Positions 20,699 to 29,787 of a DNA stretch of 64,000 nt are shown piece after piece. The notes under the pieces are model-generated. The model made no database searches, was not told where the DNA came from, and saw only the letters and a list, made by a program, of their open reading frames with translations. Origin of the DNA: Candidatus Krumholzibacteriia bacterium (GTDB lineage: Bacteria > Krumholzibacteriota > Krumholzibacteriia > G020349025). The position numbers and the translations under genes were made by a program. How positions within the stretch are numbered: the first letter of the stretch is position 1; each line of letters opens with the position of its first letter. The DNA lies in the NCBI GenBank assembly GCA_035649275.1, contig DASRJW010000036.1, positions 31,030 to 95,029 of the forward strand, in the 5' to 3' direction.

Positions 20699-21706
20699 CT
20701 GACGATTCCGGCCACGGAAATCCATGCGGCGCTGGCGAACAATGTCCTGCGTCTGATCTTGATGCCGACGGAGGCGTGCAACTTCCGTTGCACGTACTGC
20801 TACGAGGATTTCGCCCACGGGCGCATGGACCCGGGCGTCGTGCGGGGCCTGAAGCGCTACCTGGAGCGGCGCGCCGGCGAGCTCGACTGGCTGGCGTTGT
20901 CGTGGTTCGGCGGCGAGCCGCTCCTGGCGCGGGACGTGGTGGAAGAGATCATGCTCCATGCCCGCCATCTGGTGGCAGCCCACCCACGCCTGCGGCTGGT
21001 TTCGGACCTCACCACGAACGGTTTCCACCTCGGCCCCCGGGCGTTCTCGCGTTTGCTGGACGTCGGCGTCAGCTGCTTCCAGGTCTCCTTGGACGGCCTG
21101 CGGGAGGTGCACGACCGCACGCGGCGGCGCGCCGGGGGCGGCGGCACCTTCCAGCGCCTCTGGACGCACCTGCTGGCGATGCGGGCGGTAGAGCGCGCCT
21201 TCGAGGTGGTGGTGCGGCTGCACGTGCACGGAGCCAACAGCACCACGCTGCCGGTTTTTCTCCAGGAGTTCGCTCGGGCCTTCGGCGGGGACAGGCGCTT
21301 CCGCCTGCTCTTCAAGGAAGTGGCGCCGCTCGGAGGGCCTGCGGATGCTGCGTTTCCCTTCCTCTCGCCGGAGGCGCGCGGCGCGGTACTCCACGATCTG
21401 CGAGAACGGGCGCTGGCTCTTGGCGTGGAGTGCGTCGATGTCGACCCGGACGGTGTCTGCTACGCCGCCCGCGGCAATGCCTTCGTCGTCCGCGCCGATG
21501 GGCGGCTGAACAAGTGCACCGTCGCCCTGAATCATCCGGCGAACGACGTGGGCCGCCTCCACGAGGACGGCCGCCTGGAGTTGGTCGCCGCCTCCATGCA
21601 CCGCTGGATGCGCGGGCTCTGGTCGGGGAACGCGGCCGAGTTGAGCTGTCCCCAGCGGGGCCTCGACGCTGCGGCTTCGCCGGTGTCGCTGCGGGCCCGT
21701 GCCTGA
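20699..21706 (+). CDS. Radical SAM protein, peptide-modifying type
   Basis: Radical SAM enzyme with the 4Fe-4S motif CNFRCTYC (CxxxCxxC), followed by LSWFGGEPLL and TTNGFHL, signatures of enzymes that use SAM to modify peptides or proteins. From an apparent CTG start at 20699 the N-terminus reads LTIPATEIHAALANNVLRLILMPTEAC; a start at TTG 20759 or ATG 20762 would leave only three or four residues before the cluster and has no ribosome-binding site. The C-terminal region resembles a SPASM/twitch domain (RADGRLNKCTVAL, later LSCPQRG) but stops early with few cysteines. It follows a small cysteine-containing lipoprotein gene by 38 bases. Substrate unproven. Confidence 0.85.
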   Translation: MTIPATEIHAALANNVLRLILMPTEACNFRCTYCYEDFAHGRMDPGVVRGLKRYLERRAGELDWLALSWFGGEPLLARDVVEEIMLHARHLVAAHPRLRLVSDLTTNGFHLGPRAFSRLLDVGVSCFQVSLDGLREVHDRTRRRAGGGGTFQRLWTHLLAMRAVERAFEVVVRLHVHGANSTTLPVFLQEFARAFGGDRRFRLLFKEVAPLGGPADAAFPFLSPEARGAVLHDLRERALALGVECVDVDPDGVCYAARGNAFVVRADGRLNKCTVALNHPANDVGRLHEDGRLELVAASMHRWMRGLWSGNAAELSCPQRGLDAAASPVSLRARA

Positions 21707-21850
21707 GCTCGGTTGGTGACGACCTCGCCGAGGCTCGGGCACCGGCACCAGGGAATGTCTCCTCTTCTTCCGGGTCGCCTCGTCTATAATCCTCACCTCC
21801 GCCTGCATGACTCCCTAGTCTCCACAGCGTGGAGCTCGTCCGAGGTGCGT

Positions 21851-22483
21851 ATGGAGGAGACCCCCAGGGTGACATCGTCCGCCGCCGCCACCGCGCCGGT
21901 CGCGTCCGGTGCTGCCACGAAGTCGCTGGAGAGCACCGCCCAGCTCCTCGCCCGGGTGCGCCTGGGCGACCCGGCGGCCCGCGACCACCTGGTGGCTCGT
22001 TTCCTGCCGGCCTTCCGGCGCTGGGCCCACGGCCGACTCCCCACCGGCGTCCGGGATCTCGCCGAAACCGACGACATCGTGCAGTCCACCCTGCTGCGTG
22101 CGTTGGATCACGTAGAGGGGTTCGAGCCCCGGGGGCAGGGGGCTTTTTTGGCCTACCTGCGGCGCATCCTCATGAACCAGGTGCGCGACGAGATCCGGCG
22201 CTCCAACCACCGGCCCCGGCACGAGGAGCTCTCCGAGGAGATCCCGAGCGCGGCACCAGGTCCGCTGGACAACGTGCTCTGGAGCGAGAGTCTCGCTGCG
22301 TACGAGGAGGCTTTGCAGGCGCTCCCCGAACGCACCCGGGAGGCGGTGGTGCTGCGGCTCGAGTTCGGTCTGGGGTACCAGGAGGTGGCGGAGGCCGTGG
22401 GCAGTCCCTCCGCCAATGCGGTGCGCATGCTCATCGCCCGGGCCCTGGTGCAGATGGCGGAGGCCATGCATGGAACACGCTGA
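21851..22483 (+). CDS. ECF-type RNA polymerase sigma factor (kinase-linked)
   Basis: 210-residue sigma factor: region 2 (LAETDDIVQSTLLRALDHV, YLRRILMNQVRDEIRR) and region 4 (LPERTREAVVLRLEFGLGYQEVAEAVGSPSANAVRM in pieces). The ATG at 21851 is used; an open frame extends upstream without family resemblance. The region-4 phrase SPSANA is shared with the sigma factor at 1218-1934, showing the two are paralogues. The stop overlaps the start of the Ser/Thr kinase by 14 bases, so the two are translationally coupled. There is no zinc-finger anti-sigma gene nearby; control by the kinase is the simplest expectation. Confidence 0.9.
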   Translation: MEETPRVTSSAAATAPVASGAATKSLESTAQLLARVRLGDPAARDHLVARFLPAFRRWAHGRLPTGVRDLAETDDIVQSTLLRALDHVEGFEPRGQGAFLAYLRRILMNQVRDEIRRSNHRPRHEELSEEIPSAAPGPLDNVLWSESLAAYEEALQALPERTREAVVLRLEFGLGYQEVAEAVGSPSANAVRMLIARALVQMAEAMHGTR

Positions 22484-24188
22484 GAGCGGGGAGGATGGGG
22501 CGCTGCAGCGGCTCGCCGAAGCGGTCGCCGACGGTGCGCTCTTGGACTGGGCCGCCGCAGGGACGGAGGCGCCGGAGCTGGCCGGGGAGCTCGACAACCT
22601 GCGCGCCATCGAATCGATCGCGCGACTGTGCCGACAGGTCGGTGAAGGGGATCCGGCTCCTGCCGGGGACGAGATCGCCACGGCGGCGGCGCCGACCCAC
22701 TGGGGCCCACTCGTGGTGCACGAACGTCTCGGCGCCGGAGCTTTCGCGGAAGTGTTCCGAGCCACCGAGACGCAGCTCCGCCGCGAGGTGGCGCTCAAGC
22801 TCTTCCGCGCCGAGCGCGTGCCGCCGGGCCGCGGGCGGGAAGACTTCCTCGACGAGGCCCGGCGTTTGGCGCAGATCCGCCACTCGAATGTGATCGTCGT
22901 CCATGGGGCCGACGTGCACGGGGGCCGCGCGGGCTTGTGGACCGAGCTGCTGCGTGGGGAAACGCTCGAGCAAGGACTGGAGCGCCGCGGCCCTTGCAGC
23001 GCGGAGGAGGCGGCGCTGGTCGGCGGCGAGCTCTGCGCTGCCCTCGCGGCACTCCACGCCGCCGGACTCGTGCACGGGGACGTCACCGCGCGCAACGTGA
23101 TGCGCGTCGACGGCGGCCGCATCGTGCTCATGGACTTCGGCAGCGTGCGCGAGGATCTCCCCGAGGTGGATGCTGCGACCTACCGCACCGGCACACCCCT
23201 CACCATGGCACCGGAAGTTCTGCACGGCGATCGTCCGACCCGGGCCGCCGACATCTACCAACTCGGCGTTTTCCTCTACCGTCTCGTGAGCCGGAGCTAT
23301 CCGGTGCTGGCCGAGGCCGTGGAAGAGTTGAAGGCGAAGCACGAGCGCGGCGAGAGCGTGCCCCTGCGGGACCGCCGTGCCGATCTGCCCGCGGCCTTCG
23401 TGCAGGTGGTGGAGCGCGCCCTCGAAACGGATCCGGCACGGCGCTTCGGCAGCATGGGTGAGATGGAGCGGGCCTTGCGCGCCACTCTGGGAGGGGCGGC
23501 CGGCAGGCGCTGGAGCTCACGGCGGTGGCAGGCGGCAACGGCGCTCTTCCTCCTCGCCGGGCTCGCTGTCTTCGCTCTCCATCCCTGGAGCCGCACCGGT
23601 CTCCTGGCCACGCCGCTCCGCGTGCAGACGTCGCTGTACGCCGTGCAAGGTGGAACGCAGCAGGCGCTTTCCCCTGGCTCTCGACTGCGCCCCGGCGAAG
23701 CCCTGTTCATGACCGTGGAGAGCCGAGAAGATCTGCACGTCTACGTGCTCAACGAGGCGGCGAGCGAACCGGGGGTCTTGAACGCGCTCTTCCCCGACCC
23801 TGGTCTGCAGCTGCACAATCCCTTGCCCGGTGGCGTGCTGCACCGCCTGCCGGCAGCTTCGGCGCAGGAAGCCTTCTGGCAGGCCTCACCCACCGGCGGG
23901 ACGGAGAAGCTCTTGGTGGTGGCGTCGCGCCACGAGATCGAAAGGCTGGAGGAGCTCATCGCCTTGCAGCAGCAGCAGGCGGCGCTCGTGCCGCCGGTGG
24001 ACGCCGCGGTGCTGGACGATTTGCAATTGCGCGCGATTCGACTGCAGAAAGCGCCGCAGGCCGGGGCGAGCGCCATGGATGGCCTGGTGCGACAGCTCGA
24101 GGCCCGGCGCGAGCGGAGCAAGGATCTGTGGTTCCAGCTCATCGAACTCGAAGCGGAAAGCGCGAAGGCAGCGAGCGCAGCACCTTGA
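22470..24188 (+). CDS. Transmembrane Ser/Thr protein kinase with DUF4384-like extracytoplasmic domain
   Basis: 572 aa. Cytoplasmic kinase domain: glycine loop LGAGAFAEV (about 88-95), VALK (K110), HGDVTARN with Asp204 (HGD in place of HRD), DFG (222-224), GTPLTMAPE (241-249). A membrane helix spans about 354-371. The external part (about 380-510, LRPGEALFMTVESREDLHVYVLNE) resembles DUF4384-type domains, and a coiled-coil-like tail ends the protein. It overlaps the sigma gene and is followed 22 bases later by a CHAT-TPR gene. The loss of the HRD arginine suggests activity may not depend on activation-loop phosphorylation. Likely role: signal transduction from the envelope to the sigma factor. 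Confidence 0.92.
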   Translation: MEHAESGEDGALQRLAEAVADGALLDWAAAGTEAPELAGELDNLRAIESIARLCRQVGEGDPAPAGDEIATAAAPTHWGPLVVHERLGAGAFAEVFRATETQLRREVALKLFRAERVPPGRGREDFLDEARRLAQIRHSNVIVVHGADVHGGRAGLWTELLRGETLEQGLERRGPCSAEEAALVGGELCAALAALHAAGLVHGDVTARNVMRVDGGRIVLMDFGSVREDLPEVDAATYRTGTPLTMAPEVLHGDRPTRAADIYQLGVFLYRLVSRSYPVLAEAVEELKAKHERGESVPLRDRRADLPAAFVQVVERALETDPARRFGSMGEMERALRATLGGAAGRRWSSRRWQAATALFLLAGLAVFALHPWSRTGLLATPLRVQTSLYAVQGGTQQALSPGSRLRPGEALFMTVESREDLHVYVLNEAASEPGVLNALFPDPGLQLHNPLPGGVLHRLPAASAQEAFWQASPTGGTEKLLVVASRHEIERLEELIALQQQQAALVPPVDAAVLDDLQLRAIRLQKAPQAGASAMDGLVRQLEARRERSKDLWFQLIELEAESAKAASAAP

Positions 24189-24210
24189 AAGAGAAAGGGT
24201 GCGGCCGGCA

Positions 24211-27200
24211 ATGAGCGAGCGCCCGTCGCCACACGAGCACGGCCGCCGGCGCCGACGGGCGGTCACGTGGGCGCTTTGGTGCGGCGTCGGTCTCGGCCTT
24301 GCCGCCGTGCAACCGGCTCCCGAGTCCGAAGAGCGGCAGCCGGCGTCAGCCCTCACGTCGCCTCGAACCTCGCCCCGCCTCGAGCTGGCGGAGGTGAGGC
24401 AGCGCGTGCAGGCCCTGCGCCAGGCGCTCGCCGCCGGACAGCCGGTGTCCACGGCGGCCCGCCAACTCCTCGGCGCCGTCGAAGCCGTGCAGGGTCCTTT
24501 CAGCTTGGAAGCCGCCGCAGTTCTCGACCTGCTGGTGGAGTGCGGTTGGCGTTCCGGTGCCGCCACCGCTCCGGAAACGCAGGCGCTGGCGGAGCGTGCC
24601 CTGCGCATCCATCTCGTCCTCGCTGACGATGCCGATCTCGCCGAGAGCTTGCGCAGCACCGGGATCCTCTTCGAATTCTGCAACCGCCTGACTGAGGCAG
24701 CCGAGCTCTACAACGTGGCGCGGGACCTCCTGGCGCGCTGCCTCGGGCCGCAAGCGCCGGAGGTGGCGATGCTGGGCAACGACATCGCCATCGTCAGCAC
24801 CCGGATGGGCAAGTTCGCCGCGGCCATCGACGAGTATCGTCGCGCCCTGGCGACCTTGGAGGCGGCGCCGGCAGCAGAGCCTCTGGACATCGCCTTCGTC
24901 CTCAACGGACTGGCCATCGCCCTCGGCGAGGAAGGAGAATACACCGGCGCGCGGGAGGCGCACGAGCGGGCCTTGACGCTGCGCACCCGCCACTTGCCCC
25001 CGGATCATCCCAAGATCGCCGAGAGCCTCAACAATCTTGGAGCGGTGCTCTCGAGCATGGGGGACGGGGAGCAGGCGCTGGAGCTCTTCGAGCGCGTTCT
25101 CGCCATGCGACGTCAGGCCTATGGGGATCGCCATCCGTTGACGGCAGCGGCGATGGTCAACGTGGCGCGACAGCGGCTCGAATCCGGTGACTTCGCCGGA
25201 GCCGAGCGCTTCTACGGCGAGGCCCGGGCCATCGTCGCACCCACCGATCCGTCTCTGGTGTCGTGCTACGTCGGGCTCGGTCTCCTGCATCAGAAGACCG
25301 GCGATCCGGTGGCGGCGGCGGCGGACTACGAACAGGTGCGGCGGCTCGCGGCGGACCTCCTCGACCCGGAGCATCCTTATATCGGCGAAGCCCTGCACCA
25401 GCTGGCGACGTTGCGTTACGAAGCGGGCGACCTGGCGGCGGCGCGGGCGCTGGTGACGGAAGCCCTCGCCCGGCGCGAGCGCAGTCTCGGCGCCGAGCAT
25501 CCCGAGGTGGCGCAAAGCTTGGTGCTGCTGGCGGCGGTGCTCGCCGAGAGCGGCGACACCGCGGGCGCTTTCCGCGCCAGTGCCGAGGCCGAGGCGCGCG
25601 GCAGGGCGCACTTGGAATCGGCCTCGCGAGCGCTCGCCGAACGGGAGGCCTTGCTCCTGGCCGGCATCCGGGCGCGGGGGCTCGACCTCATGCAAGGGCT
25701 CGCGGTGCGAGCCTCGGCGTCTCCCGCTCTCGTGCCCACGGTCTGGGACGCGGTCCTTCGGGCCCGCGCTCTGGTGTTCGAAGAGATGTTGCAGCGGAAC
25801 GCGACGCGGGCTCTGCACGCGGATGCGGAGCTCGCCCGTCTCGCCCAGGAGTACCAGGATGCGAGCACGCACTTCGCCAACCTCGCCTTCCGCAGCACCG
25901 GGAATGGTGGAGCCTCCCTCCAGGAGAGAATCCGCCAGGCGGCGCGAGCGCGGGAGGTGGCGGAGCGCGCCTTGGCCACGCGGAGCCAGGACTTCCGTGC
26001 CTGGCAGGCGCGGCGCGATCTGGGCCTGGACGCGGTCGCGCGCAGCTTGCCTGCAGGCGAGGCGCTGGTGGCGTACTCCGTCTACCGGCGGCAGGAGCGC
26101 GTGGCCACGGGGTTGCAGCCGGTACGCGAGCTCGTCGCCTTCGTGCTCGCCGGCGCGCAGCCCCCTCGCCTGCTGGCGCTGGGGCCGATGCAGCACGTCG
26201 ATTCCCTGGTGGCGCGCTGGGGTTTCGAAGCGGCAGTAGGCGTCGGCGTCCGTGGCCGCACCGCGGCGCAGAGCGAAACGGCGTATCGGCGGGCCGGCGA
26301 GGCGCTGCGGCGCGCCGTGTGGGACCCGCTCGAGCCTTACGTCGCCGGTGCGTCGCACGTCCTCGTGGTTCCGGACGGCGCCCTGCACCTGCTCAACATC
26401 GCCGCCTTGCCTCGGGGCGAAGCGGAGCGCGCCGCCGATGGTTACCTCGCCGATGCCGGGGTGCGGGTGCACACGCTCGCCTCGGAGCGTGATCTGTTGC
26501 CGCTACGCCAGGCGCCGGCGGGGCACGGGCTCTTGGCGCTGGGTGGGGCGGACTTCGACGGCCAGAGCGATAGGACCGAGAGCGAGGTCTCGCTGCTTTT
26601 GGCGAGCGACGCCAGCGACCTCGCCCTGCGCGACTCTCCTTGTGCCGCTCTCGAGTCGTTGCACTTCGTGCCGCTCCCCGGAACGGCGCGAGAGGTCGGC
26701 GATGTCGCCCGGCTCTGGGGCGCGGGGTCCACCGTGCTCACCGGGCCCGCTGCGAGCGACGTGGCTTTCAAGCGCGCCGCACCGGGCAAGCGCGTGCTGC
26801 ACCTGGCGACGCACGGCTTCTTCCTCGGCGCCTGTGCGCCGGCGGCGGCGGGAACCCGCAGCATCCAGCTGCACAAGCTCCCGCTCGAGTCGGCGGTCCC
26901 GAGGCCCCCGGATCTCCTCCTGCAATCGGGTCTGGCCCTGGCTGGAGCGAACCGGCGCGCGGCGGCGCCGCCGGGAAGCGAAGACGGCATCCTGACCGCG
27001 GCGGAGATCGCCGCCCTCGATCTGCAGGGAGTGGAGTGGGCGGTGCTGTCGGCATGCAACACCGGTCTCGGCGAGGTGCGCGTGGGAGAAGGGGTGCTCG
27101 GTCTCTGCCGGGCCTTTCAGGTGGCCGGCGCCCGCTCGGTGATCATGAGCCTCTGGCCGGTGGCGGACGAACCGACGCGGGCGTGGATGCGCGCCTTGTA

Positions 27201-27345
27201 CGAGGCGCGGCTGCGTCAGCACCAAGGGACGGCCGACGCCGTGCACCACGCCGACGTCGCCATACTCGCGGCGCGGCGTTCCCGCGGCCAGAGCACCCAT
27301 CCCTTCTATTGGGCGGCCTTCGTTTCCAGCGGCGATTGGCGCTGA
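24211..27345 (+). CDS. TPR-CHAT protein (caspase/separase-like protease fold)
   Basis: 1044 aa. The N-terminus (after a basic RRRRR stretch) has a hydrophobic segment, so the protein is probably membrane-anchored or exported. Residues ~100-560 contain tandem tetratricopeptide repeats of the Kinesin-light-chain type (EYRRALATLE, AHERALTLR, LFERVLAMR, HPEVAQSLVLLA phrases). The last ~330 residues are a CHAT domain with the catalytic dyad His868 (LATHGFF) and Cys949 (LSACNTGLGE), plus the closing SLWPVAD and PFYWAAFV segments. CHAT proteins cleave specific protein targets, often in signalling or defence systems. It is third in the sigma-kinase-CHAT operon. The substrate is unknown; the kinase's external domain is one candidate. 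Confidence 0.92.
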   Translation: MSERPSPHEHGRRRRRAVTWALWCGVGLGLAAVQPAPESEERQPASALTSPRTSPRLELAEVRQRVQALRQALAAGQPVSTAARQLLGAVEAVQGPFSLEAAAVLDLLVECGWRSGAATAPETQALAERALRIHLVLADDADLAESLRSTGILFEFCNRLTEAAELYNVARDLLARCLGPQAPEVAMLGNDIAIVSTRMGKFAAAIDEYRRALATLEAAPAAEPLDIAFVLNGLAIALGEEGEYTGAREAHERALTLRTRHLPPDHPKIAESLNNLGAVLSSMGDGEQALELFERVLAMRRQAYGDRHPLTAAAMVNVARQRLESGDFAGAERFYGEARAIVAPTDPSLVSCYVGLGLLHQKTGDPVAAAADYEQVRRLAADLLDPEHPYIGEALHQLATLRYEAGDLAAARALVTEALARRERSLGAEHPEVAQSLVLLAAVLAESGDTAGAFRASAEAEARGRAHLESASRALAEREALLLAGIRARGLDLMQGLAVRASASPALVPTVWDAVLRARALVFEEMLQRNATRALHADAELARLAQEYQDASTHFANLAFRSTGNGGASLQERIRQAARAREVAERALATRSQDFRAWQARRDLGLDAVARSLPAGEALVAYSVYRRQERVATGLQPVRELVAFVLAGAQPPRLLALGPMQHVDSLVARWGFEAAVGVGVRGRTAAQSETAYRRAGEALRRAVWDPLEPYVAGASHVLVVPDGALHLLNIAALPRGEAERAADGYLADAGVRVHTLASERDLLPLRQAPAGHGLLALGGADFDGQSDRTESEVSLLLASDASDLALRDSPCAALESLHFVPLPGTAREVGDVARLWGAGSTVLTGPAASDVAFKRAAPGKRVLHLATHGFFLGACAPAAAGTRSIQLHKLPLESAVPRPPDLLLQSGLALAGANRRAAAPPGSEDGILTAAEIAALDLQGVEWAVLSACNTGLGEVRVGEGVLGLCRAFQVAGARSVIMSLWPVADEPTRAWMRALYEARLRQHQGTADAVHHADVAILAARRSRGQSTHPFYWAAFVSSGDWR

Positions 27346-27360
27346 GTCTGGCGGGGCGCT

Positions 27361-28761
27361 CTAGACCTTCACGTCGACGAAGAACTTCTTGCGCAGGTCG
27401 TGCACGTAGCTCTGGAAGAGCTTCTCCAGCTCGCGTTGTTCCATGTAGCGGTGCAGGGGCTCGCGGATTTCCTCGAAGGTGGTCTCCTTCGACTCGTTCC
27501 GCTCCAGGATCTTGAGGACGTAGAAGCCGTTCGGGGTGTTGAGGACGTTGCTGATCTCGCCCACGGCGAGGGAATCCACGGCACCGCGAAACTCGGGACG
27601 CAAGCCCTCGATGTCCCAGTCGTCCTCCACCATGCCGCCCTTCTCCTTGGTGAGCGGGTCGTCGGAGTACTGCCGCGCCAGGGCCGCGAAATCCTCCCCG
27701 GCCAGCGCCCGCCGCCGCAGATCCAAGGCCCGCTCCAGGGCGTTGACGCGGGCGTTCTCGTCGGGCTCGATCTTGATCACGATGTGCCGGGCCGTCATCA
27801 CCTCGCCGTCGCGGCTTTCCAGCTTGACCACCATGAGGCCGAACTTCGTCGGGATGACCGGGCTCATCTGGCCCGGCTCGAGCTTGCTCACGGCCTCGTC
27901 GAAGGCGTCGCTCTCGAAGTCGCCGTAGCGGAACTTGCCCAGCGAGCCGCCATTTTTCGCCGTGGGCCACTCGGACTGCTCGGTGGCGACCTTGGCGAAG
28001 TCCTCGCCGCCTTGCAGGCGCTGCAGGATGGCATCCATCTTGGCGCGGGCGGCCTTCTCCTTCTCTTCGTCCCGCGGGATGATCAGGATGTCCGCGAGAC
28101 GGACGCGCACCGGTGTGCGCAGCAGTTCGGCAGGCACGGAATCGCGCTGGGTGTCGTAGAACTGGCGAACTTCGTCGGCGGTGATGGACACCTGGGGGCG
28201 CAGCTCGTTCTGCACCACCCGGGAAGCGAGGATCTGCTTGCGCCTTTGCTCCCGGTGCATGTCGCGCACCTCGGCTTCGGTGAAGCCTTGGCGCTGCAGC
28301 TCCCGCCGATAAGCCTCTTCGCCTCCCAAGCGTTCCTTGATGCTGCGGACCTCCTTGTCCACCGACTCGCTCAGCTCTTGCTCGCCCACTTCGTAGCCCT
28401 TCACCTTGGCCTGGGCCACCAGGAGCTGATCGTCGATCATGCCGTCCAGCACGGTGCGGAAGAGCTGCTCCTGCTCCGCCTCGCTCATCTCTCCCAGGCT
28501 CCGCTGCAGGCGCACCAGGTTCATCTCCCGGAGCACGTCGGAGAGCAGGATGGACTCGTCGTCCACCATCGCCACGATGCGATCCACCATCTCGCGTGCG
28601 GCCTGGGCAGGAGCGGCGAAACCGAGCAGGCAAGCGCAGGCACCGAAGGCGAGCCAGCGGCGCGCCAGCGTGAGAGCGCCGCGCCGGCGCGGACGGGCGT
28701 CGCCGGCGAAAAGGTGCCGGCGCCTCCGCGGCGCTCGCTGCCGGAATCGACTCGTCTGCAT
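27361..28761 (-). CDS. SurA-like periplasmic peptidyl-prolyl isomerase with two parvulin domains
   Basis: 466 aa; basic N-terminus then a Sec signal ending around APAQAA. An N-terminal SurA_N-type chaperone region (VDRIVAMVDDESILLSDV, then DGMIDDQLLV) is followed by two parvulin domains (RLADILIIPRD...GGSLGKFRYGD and ARHIVIKIEPD...GGMVEDDWDIEG). Such proteins chaperone outer-membrane proteins across the periplasm. ATG 28761 has AGGAG upstream. It is the last gene of the mfd-ppi-ppi-ppi run, 30 bases after the second isomerase, and converges with the CHAT gene with a 15-base gap. Confidence 0.92.
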   Translation of the reverse strand: MQTSRFRQRAPRRRRHLFAGDARPRRRGALTLARRWLAFGACACLLGFAAPAQAAREMVDRIVAMVDDESILLSDVLREMNLVRLQRSLGEMSEAEQEQLFRTVLDGMIDDQLLVAQAKVKGYEVGEQELSESVDKEVRSIKERLGGEEAYRRELQRQGFTEAEVRDMHREQRRKQILASRVVQNELRPQVSITADEVRQFYDTQRDSVPAELLRTPVRVRLADILIIPRDEEKEKAARAKMDAILQRLQGGEDFAKVATEQSEWPTAKNGGSLGKFRYGDFESDAFDEAVSKLEPGQMSPVIPTKFGLMVVKLESRDGEVMTARHIVIKIEPDENARVNALERALDLRRRALAGEDFAALARQYSDDPLTKEKGGMVEDDWDIEGLRPEFRGAVDSLAVGEISNVLNTPNGFYVLKILERNESKETTFEEIREPLHRYMEQRELEKLFQSYVHDLRKKFFVDVKV

Positions 28762-28791
28762 GCGCCTCGCTCCTGTCTCCCGAAGCGGGAC

Positions 28792-29787
28792 TCAGTGCGG
28801 CTGCACCGGCTCCGACGGAGCGGTGGTGGAGGTGTCTTCCAGCGGCATGTCCGGATTGGACACGTCCGTGGTATCGAGCACCGTGCTGGCAGTGGTCGGC
28901 GCGGTCTCCGGCTCGATGGGCATGCCGGCATAGGCCTTGGCGAGGAAGATGCTCGCTTCCTGCCGCAGCTCGGCGAAGAGCTTCTTCTCCGCCGCGCGCT
29001 GCTTCTCCAGGAGCAGCATCTGCATGATCTCGTCGCGGGCCAGTTCGAAGGGCAACGGGTCCGTGGCCGGTCTCCGGCCCACGACCTGGACGATGTGGAA
29101 ACCGAAGCCGGAAGCGATGGGCCCGCGGACTTCGCCCGGGGCCATCTGGAACACCTCGGGCTCGAAGGCCGGATTCATGGCGCCCTTGCCGAGGAAACCC
29201 AGGTCGCCGCCGCGGGGGCCGGAAGGGTCCACGGAGTAGCGCTGCGCCAGGGCGCGGAAGTCGCCGCCGGCCCGCAGCTCCGTCAGCACTTGCCGCGCTT
29301 CCTCGGAGGAGTTCACCACGATGTGTCGCAGGTGCACTTCCTGGGTGTACTGGTCGACATGGGACTCGTAGTAGTCCCGTACTTCATCTTCACCCACGCG
29401 CACGCGGTTCTTCATTTCCCGCTGCAGGTATTCGTCGGCGAGGATCTGCCGCCGCATCTGGTGCAGCGTCTCGCCCACCTCGGTGTCGCTCTCGATGTGC
29501 TCCTTCAGGGCGTGCTGGTACAGCAGCTCGGTCTCGATCCAGCGGTCGAGGATGGCGTAGATCTCGGCCCCGGTGACGCTTTCGCGGTAGTCCGCCGGGA
29601 TGAGCTTGCGCAGGTCCTCGGCACGCAGCTCGGCGCCGTTGACTTGCGCCAGGGCGTCGGCGCTGCGCTGCGTCGTGCCGCGCCCACCTTGGGTGTCGCC
29701 CTTGCCACTGCAGCCCGCCTGGGCCAGGGCCAGAGCCACGAGCACGCCGGCGGCGCCCGCGCCGTGTCTCGCCCGGCGCCGCCTCAC
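28792..29787 (-). CDS. Parvulin-type peptidyl-prolyl isomerase lipoprotein
   Basis: 331 aa from a GTG at 29787, which overlaps the preceding stop by four bases (GTGA). The N-terminus VLVALALAQAGC is a lipoprotein signal with the lipidated cysteine in QAGC. A SurA_N-like helical region precedes a single parvulin domain (LRHIVVNSSEEARQVL...RGGDLGFLGKGAM...GFGFHIVQVVGRR). The tail is Thr/Ser/Pro-rich. Likely a membrane-tethered periplasmic foldase acting with its two neighbours on envelope proteins. An open frame extends upstream of the chosen GTG within the neighbouring gene but is not the start. Confidence 0.88.
   Translation of the reverse strand: MRRRRARHGAGAAGVLVALALAQAGCSGKGDTQGGRGTTQRSADALAQVNGAELRAEDLRKLIPADYRESVTGAEIYAILDRWIETELLYQHALKEHIESDTEVGETLHQMRRQILADEYLQREMKNRVRVGEDEVRDYYESHVDQYTQEVHLRHIVVNSSEEARQVLTELRAGGDFRALAQRYSVDPSGPRGGDLGFLGKGAMNPAFEPEVFQMAPGEVRGPIASGFGFHIVQVVGRRPATDPLPFELARDEIMQMLLLEKQRAAEKKLFAELRQEASIFLAKAYAGMPIEPETAPTTASTVLDTTDVSNPDMPLEDTSTTAPSEPVQPH

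Noticed and set aside
24346-26472. Long open frame on the minus strand opposite the CHAT-TPR gene
   Set aside because: Antisense shadow of a gene with intact TPR and CHAT motifs; no recognisable domain or start signal.
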